Origin: Anisus vortex
Lineage: Eukaryota; Mollusca; Gastropoda; Planorbidae
NCBI GenBank assembly: GCA_949126835.1
Contig: OX421495.1
Span: 4,108,011-4,172,010 of the forward strand
Direction: 5' to 3'
DNA length: 64,000 nucleotides
A program made the translations under genes and the position numbers. A model generated the notes under the pieces. That model made no database searches and had not been told where the DNA came from. It saw only the letters and a list, made by a program, of their open reading frames with translations. Within the stretch, counting starts at the first letter, position 1, and each line of letters begins with the position of its first letter. Below, one piece after another: positions 57,425 to 64,000 of this stretch.

Positions 57425-57850
57425 ACTCTCCCCAAACCTCATGTCTCTCTCATCCACACTTCTGTCTCTCTCATCCACACCTCTGTCTCTCTCATCCACA
57501 CCTCTGTCTCTCTCATCCACACTTCTGTCTCTCTCATCCACATCTCTGTCTCTCTCATCCACACCTCTGTCTCTCTCATCCACACCTCTGCCCCTCTCAT
57601 CCACACCTCTGCCCCTCTCATCCACACCTCTGCCCCTCTCATCCACACTTCTGCCCCTCTCATCCACACCTCTGCCCCTCTCATCCACACCTCTGCCCCT
57701 CTCATCCACACCTCTGCCCCTCTCACCCACACCTCTGCCCCTCTCGTCCACACCTCTTTCCCTCTCATCCACACCTCTGCCCCTCTCATCCACACTTCTG
57801 CCCCTCTCATCCACACCTCTGCCCCTCTCATCCACACATCTGTCTCTCTC
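57425..57850. repeat. 21-bp minisatellite, ~20 copies
   Basis: Unit 'tcatccacacctctgcccct' plus 'c'. The first units have 'tgtctct' instead of 'tgcccct', giving two blocks with a switch at about 57,590. Because 21 is a multiple of 3 and the unit has no stop on either strand, five long frames are open (141-209 codons). Confidence 0.95.
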
Positions 57851-60833
57851 GTTTCCTCTCTCTCTTCACTCTCTCTAAATGTATATTTCTCTATCCCTCC
57901 CTTTCTTTCTACTTTCTTCCTCAATAATTTCTTTCTTTTGTCGTCGGTCTCCTTAACTTGTTCAAAATTAAACTTATTAATCATTAATTAAAAGATATAT
58001 TTACAAAAAATATAATAAAAATGTAAATATATATTTAAAAAAGTAGAATTAATTACTTACCTTAAATATTTATATCCATAAATACACCTGGCCTTGTTCC
58101 ATATTCCAAACCCTAAGATTAAATATTTTAATTACATAATGTTGAAGTCAGAAGAAATTTAAAAATAGCACACTCACACTTACACATAGAAATGCTAGTT
58201 TAGCCACAATAAGTTTTCAGTTTTGTACAGTTTTGTTAAAAAAAAAAACTGGTCAAATCTGCCAATAGTTTTCTTATAAGTAAATTAAGTATAACGTTTT
58301 ATACTTTACTTTACATTAGATTATTAATTTTGCATTGATTTATGATTTATAAAAAATAATTTACTGCTTTGATGTCACTATATTTTGCTATAACATGTTA
58401 GAAGTATTGTGTTATATATTGCTGTATTAACTATAGCCAAGAATGCTGAAACGTAGTATATGAACTGTGACACACCAAACCATATTATAATTTGCCAACC
58501 GAGGTGTTTCAATTTTGCAAAATCCAACTAGTTCTTTGCTCCTAAAGATTTTGGTGCACGTTTTTTCCTCTATTACATTTTTTCCATGCATCTTTACATT
58601 TTCTTATGAATGCCTGAGAATAATCTATTTATAATATATATAAAGGAAAGAAAGAATTGTATGTAGGTTTTTATTCCATACATAGCTTCTGGCAATCAGA
58701 AATGTAAATAAACTAGAGTTATGCCGCTTTTCACCCACGCCCTTCCCCCACCCCTTCCCCGGGGAAAGTTTTTTTTTTCTTTACGTTCTTTTTATGTGGC
58801 GCGCAGTGAGAGATTTCGGTACAAAATTGAAATATTTAAACGCAATGTAAATTGACATTTATTCGGCTTGCATTGGTGTGTGCGAGGTGGTTATTTAAGG
58901 TCACTTCGTCGTCTCCCAAGAGAGTGGACTTCTTTTCAAGCGTGAATTTATGTTCCCCCCTCCCTCCCCTCTCCCCTTGTGAAGGGTAGTAAACAGAAAA
59001 TGTTTTAAATAGCCATTGAACTATTGGGATGTTTGAAGAGAACATTGAGAATGCAGACGTATTTTTATAACTTCATTAAACGAGGATTAAAGCGAGGGTT
59101 TTCCCCAACAGTTAGCCTACAGAAAGTGAATGTAACATAACACTTTTGTTAAAATCATACTTACGTTGTTTTAATTCATTGTTATTAAATAGTTTGTAGC
59201 AGAAGATATCTTGATATCTCAATGCTCATTCATTAAGTTTGTTTGGAATAATAAAACCAAAAAGGAAATATAGATAAGATGATGTCATACAATGACAGTG
59301 GTATAATCTGTAGTCCTATTCCTAATCAATGAAATAAAGCTACGGAACTTAAAAAAATGTTTTACTTCACAAGCTAATAATTAATTGTGCATGTGTTAAC
59401 TTTAACGGGACGAACTAAAAATGTCTTTAAAAAAATAACACGAAATTGTTAACGAGACGAACTTGAAATGACCTAATTAACTATGTGTTATGCTGTGTCT
59501 ACTACAGTCTACTGCTGTCTTTTTGACAAAATTACAAACTATGAGCACAGAAGTTCACGAGTTCACGTCACTGTAAAACAATTTAATTCAACACCACAGG
59601 TTAAATGCACAGTAAGGCGCTATAAATAGAACCATTCAAAGAAAAATCGAGGATAAACAAACTGATGTGTTCTTTTTTTTTGTATGTGTGTGTGTGTAGC
59701 CTCGGACCAACGGCTGTAGCGGGAATTCAGAAATAAACACACTGAGGCAAAAAAAAAAAATCGAATAAATGAACCAAGTTCATAATGACACAAGAGAAAG
59801 AACTCTGACACGGCTGTAAAACTACCGTCTGCTTGAAATAAACTACACAATACGAGTGTGAGCACTGGCTGACCTAGTTTCCCGCTAATGTCGAGTTTTG
59901 AGTGGTTGGACTTTTACACAAACACACACACACACATTCTCGGAAAAATATATGCGTATGACACTCATAGTAGAATTAACTTTACATAGAGCTGGGAAAA
60001 AAAAAAGATTCGGTCTTTTAACTTAATTATTTAGCTACCTTTTCTTGTTCCAGTAATAGCAACACTATATAAATCTAGATATAGATTTATAGATTTCGGT
60101 CGTCATAACAGCTGTCGTTAAGTTTTGAGAACCAGCTCCGAGACCTCCAAGTCACGTGGTACAGTTGTGTAATGTAAACACGGCGTACGGCTGGATGCTG
60201 AAAGAAGTGTGTTTTGTTTTTTTTTACGTAAAGAAAGAGAGAGAATGTGGAAGAAAAACTACGTGTCTCAATACGAAAAGTGGGGGTGGGAAACATCTTC
60301 AACCAGGACCGCGGCTTGTGTCAAAGGTCACAGGTCAAAAGTCCGCATCACTTGCATGTATGTACGTAATAATTATATGCTGTGGTGGGGGGGGGGGGAA
60401 AGGGAGGTAACAAAACAGCTGTTGGTGGGGAGTTGTTGTTTTTTACATACAATATATCTACATTTCTAAGCGCAAGGCTCCATTCTGCATGGGACTAAGT
60501 TAATGGTAAATCGTTAAATCAGTGCGTGACACAGTGAACCACGGTGTAGTCTATGCAGAGCAGTGTGGCAGTGTGGTTGGTAATAATGCATTCGTTGCTA
60601 GCCAACGCTTGGTGTGATGTGATCCATTAGTAACGCTACAACTGTATTTCACTATAGTCACTATATATAGGCCACCTACATTCCCCCTCCCCCCCTCGTA
60701 TCGCATATAACAGATTCGCTACATACCTTTGTAATAGATTTATTTTAAAAATATTATTCAACCCTTTTTTTTCTTTAGAACTAATCTTATGTCAAATTAG
60801 GGTGTATGTCCGTAGTAAATACATAATATCCTC
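57851..60833. other. AT-rich interval, nothing recognised
   Basis: Nearly 3 kb without a supportable gene or ordered repeat. It holds A/T homopolymers, a short CA tract at 59,919-59,935, a G-run at 60,386-60,399 and many ORFs below 90 codons with no motif. Confidence 0.4.
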
Positions 60834-60835
60834 AT

Positions 60836-60943
60836 CCCAGCGGGCACACCACGTCGTATCGACGGGGAAAAAACGGGTTTTCCACGTGTTTTCGTGTTTT
60901 CCACGTTTTTTCCCCATCGATACGACGTGGTGTGCCCGCTGGG
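60836..60943. mobile_element. 108-bp palindromic MITE, copy 2
   Basis: A perfect ~27-bp terminal inverted repeat begins CCCAGCGGGCACACCACGTC. The 2-bp flanks are AT on both sides. The centre carries a second palindrome ('aaaacacg / cgtgtttt'). Confidence 0.8.
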
Positions 60944-61387
60944 ATGGTGATCTTTGGCCTACCTGTCTTCACTTTTATACTCAGATCTCCCCCCCCCCCC
61001 CCCCCCTACTACGTTTATAATAGAACCCACCTTAGTCGTAATATGAAATAAAAAAAATTTCTTGAAGTTTTTAGGGACGTCTGTAATATTGAATATAATA
61101 TGTACAAACACAAAAATAACTTGTCTCTGTCTCTGAGTAGACGGTTGTAGCTAGGCGGATGCGCGCGCAGGTCAGCTGGACACACCCATCTCTGTTGATT
61201 TGATTCATTCACGGGAGAGCTCTCACTCTCTCTTACTTGTCAGCTGACAGGAAATGCATGTTTCTGCAGTGTAAAGTTTTGACAGTAGAATATTAGGGGC
61301 GGAACAAAGACCTCGAGCAGCAAATGTGCAAGGGGGAAGGGGTTATATGTTAAAGATCACATTTTTTTGGTTAAAATGTTCGAATAC
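60944..61387. other. Intergenic, nothing recognised
   Basis: No gene. A C-run lies at 60,988-61,005. Confidence 0.4.
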
Positions 61388-61523
61388 CCCAGAGGTTTGG
61401 CCATCGTTTGATAATAGTGTGCCAAAGAATAATTTTTAATTCATTCTGCGTGTCTTTTAAAATCGCTTTGCGTGCCAAGTCCGGCAAGCGTACCGTAGGC
61501 TGTCGACACCTGGTATATCCTAC
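61388..61523. mobile_element. hAT-like MITE remnant
   Basis: The right end, inverted, reads 'caggtgtcgacagcctacgg', resembling the left end of the element at 874-1043. The left end 'cagaggtttggccatcg' is a poor match. The target duplication is not readable. Confidence 0.4.
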
Positions 61524-61613
61524 CAGTCAAGGAGCAGAAAAAATCTACTTTTCGTTTATAGTCAGTTGTGCTTATTGTTTTTCAATATATAAGTAAGTAA
61601 AGTAAGTAACCAC

Positions 61614-61868
61614 CGTCGGACCGAATAGGGCCGGTGAAGCAGCGTTCACCTGTTTCTGTGGCCACGGCATACTAGTTGATTGTGTGGCCAGCACAATGCC
61701 CAGGTGCCTTTACTTTAACAAAAATAAAGCCAAGTACCCATCACAGCTGGATATACTCGGGTACACCGTCCAGACCCGAGAAAAAAAATTTAGCCTTCAC
61801 CAGGATTCGAACACAGGACCTTCGTTGCGCCAAACGCGCTGCCGCTCAACCACTGTGCCATCTTCATA
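61614..61868 (-). mobile_element. tRNA-derived SINE, copy 8
   Basis: Minus-strand head 'ggcacagtggttgagcggca' with B box 'gtgttcgaatcctgg', then 'agctgtgatgggtacttgg' and 'ccgtggccacagaaacagg'. Both internal promoter boxes are recognisable. Confidence 0.8.
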
Positions 61869-62589
61869 CGGACAGGGCCGGAACTACTGTTGCTGGCGCC
61901 CGTCTCATCGACGCTGAAAAGGAGGGGGCGCCAGCGATAATACTATATGTCAAATATATTTGAGATTCGAGCGTCCTTGTGTGTATCCATAAGCATTTCC
62001 TTGATGGCACCCCTAACTCCCCCAAGAGCATTTGCGCCTCGGACAACCTGCACGCGTTGCCAACTACCCTGAACCGGCACTGAAATTGTCGTGAAGGGCG
62101 CTTGTATATTACTTCCGGGTCGGTTTTGTCATCGTCGGAAACGGTTTCTTGTGACGCGCTCAATCAAGTACACACACCTTGAACCAAGGCCCTGGTTTTC
62201 CTCACCACTTTCACTTCACTAAGTCTACAACTGGGTCAAAGTGCGAGGCGACTACGACCAATTGTGACGTCATGACAGGGTTGAAACATTACACGACTGT
62301 TGTTTGATTGATTCGTTTGTTGTTGTTGTTTTAATATACTTTTAAATCAATAATGTTAATCCGTGCAGTGGGGGGGGGGGGGGGGGGGCTAGTTTAGCAC
62401 TGCGTTCACTATGGGATTGTGTGGCCAGGAAAAGGTCCAATACCGGAAACTGGAAGGATATAGACTTGGGGGACACCCTACAGAATCGTGTGACAAAGTA
62501 GTCCCGGAAAGGTGCCAACTGCTAAGAGTGTCCAAGAAGATTCTAGTGATTCGCTGAATCATGATTCCAGTCAAAGCGTGATTCCTTGT
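61869..62589. other. Intergenic, nothing recognised
   Basis: No gene. A G-run lies at 62,371-62,388. Confidence 0.4.
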
Positions 62590-62591
62590 TT

Positions 62592-63512
62592 CTAGTGTGG
62601 CTAAAACCGAGACATTTCTTCGAGACACTAAAACCAAGACATTTCTTCGAGACTCTAAAACCAAGACATTTCTTCGAGACACTAAAACCAAGACATTTCT
62701 TCGTGACACTAAAACCAAGACATTAGTTCGAGACACTACAACCAAGACATTTCTTCAAGACACTAAAACCAAGACAATTACTTCGAGACACTAAAACCAA
62801 GATAATTACTTCGAGACACTAAAACCAAGACAATTACTTCGAGACACTAAAACCAATACATTTGTACAAGACACTAAAACCAAGACATTTCTTCAAGACA
62901 CTAAAACCAAGACAATTACTTCGAGACACTAAACCCAAGACATTTCTTCAAGACACTAAAACCAAGATATTTCTTCGAGACACTAAAACCAAGACATTTC
63001 TTCAAGACACTAAAACCAAGACAATTACTTCGAGACACTAGAACCAAGACATTTCTTCAAGACACTAAAACCAAGACATTTCTTCAAGACACTAAAACCA
63101 AGATATTTCTTCGAGACACTAATACCAAGATATTTCTTCGAGACACTAAAACCAGGACAATTACTTCGAGACACTAAAAACCAAGACATTTCTTCAAGAC
63201 ACTAAAACCAAGACAATTAATTCGAGACACTAAAACCAAGACATTTCTTCAAGACACTAAAACCAAGATATTTCTTCAAGACGCAAAAACCAAGACAATT
63301 ACTTCGAGACACCAAAACCAAGACATTTCTTCAAGACACTAAAACCAAGACAATTACTTCGACACACTAAAACCAAGACATTTCTTCAAGACACCAAAAC
63401 CAAGACATTTCTTCAAGACACTAAAACCAAGACATTTCTTCAAGACATTAAAACCAAGATATTTCTTCGAGACACTAAAACCACGATATTCCTTCGAGAC
63501 ACTAAGACCATA
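62592..63512. repeat. 27-bp minisatellite, ~34 copies
   Basis: Unit 'acactaaaaccaagacattt' plus 'cttcaag/cgag'. A common variant replaces 'atttctt' with 'aattact'. The two variants are interspersed, which suggests repeated block duplication. Confidence 0.95.
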
Positions 63513-64000
63513 ATATATCATGTGTGGTCACCGTGTGTTGCAGAAATCGTTTAAGTGCTCCGAAATGGTTGGGTGAAAGGGAGGGTTCTTCCTGGTTTTA
63601 ATCCGACTGAACTAAAGGGGAGAAGAAATATCTCCTGTGTATTCTTAGCAAAAGGTTGAATGCCTCCTGTCTATACAATATTGAATGGCCTTAAGAAATA
63701 TTAAACGAAAGAGGGAAAGAAGGGCATTAAAAGAGAGTGGAGTATTGAATGAGAATGAAGTGATAGATAGATTAGTAGTAACGGATTGGGTGAGAAAAAA
63801 TTGTTTTAAACCAAACAGTCCAATGGATTATATACTGATAATTGGTCAGATTTAATATGAAATTTAATAAAGGTTCAGTTTTATACATAATGTTTAGCAT
63901 TGAGCATTAAATTTAGTGACCAGTTGCAAAATCCGAAACACTGCCGTCCGTACCACAGAACTTAGAATATCTAGAATATATATCATACATAATCTAGAAT
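63513..64000. other. AT-rich window end, nothing recognised
   Basis: No gene or repeat family recognised before the window ends. Confidence 0.4.

Noticed and set aside
57316..57991. 203-209-codon plus and 141-181-codon minus ORFs
   Set aside because: All arise from a stop-free 21-bp repeat unit on both strands.

Overview
This is a eukaryotic, animal-type window that is gene-poor, AT-rich and dominated by repeats. The evidence is spliced genes with GT..AG introns, tRNA-headed SINEs, LINE 3' ends, hAT-type and TTAA-flanked MITEs, many minisatellites and one intact LTR retrotransposon. A mollusc or other lophotrochozoan is my best guess from the style of the repeats, but nothing in the window proves it. 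I see no rRNA, no free-standing tRNA gene and no prokaryotic operon.

Layout. 1-20.7 kb: repeats only. They include a 16-bp minisatellite (3.7-4.2 kb), LINE ORF2 fragments (8.2-9.7 kb, one interrupted by a hAT-like MITE), a decayed hAT-family transposase (10.0-11.0 kb), and minisatellites of 32, ~80, 15, 42 and 51 bp. 20,741-34,441: a giant palindrome with two 6,224-bp arms (position x pairs with 55182-x; one mismatch found by eye) around a 1,253-bp spacer. The same 7 bases, TAGCCTG, sit directly outside both ends. Each arm carries a complete four-exon gene encoding a short DFF45/ICAD-like protein (CIDE-N domain plus the start of the DFF-C region). The two genes point away from each other. In both arms a 663-bp tandem duplication has doubled exon 2. 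34.4-48.0 kb: SINEs, LINE tails, MITEs and minisatellites, including a ~57-bp array at 44.3-45.4 kb. 48,018-55,382: a complete LTR retrotransposon with 1,090-bp LTRs, a 5-bp target duplication and one 1,457-codon ORF in the order Gag-protease-integrase-RT-RNase H. Integrase before RT in a Ty3/gypsy-type polyprotein is the layout of the Gmr1-like group. 55.4-64 kb: more minisatellites (23, 21 and 27 bp), SINEs and two palindromic MITEs.

How it works together. The only host-like coding sequence I can support is the ICAD-like pair. It would encode an inhibitor/chaperone of the caspase-activated DNase, which is not in the window. The retroelement ORF looks functional. Most other long reading frames are minisatellites that happen to be open in several frames.
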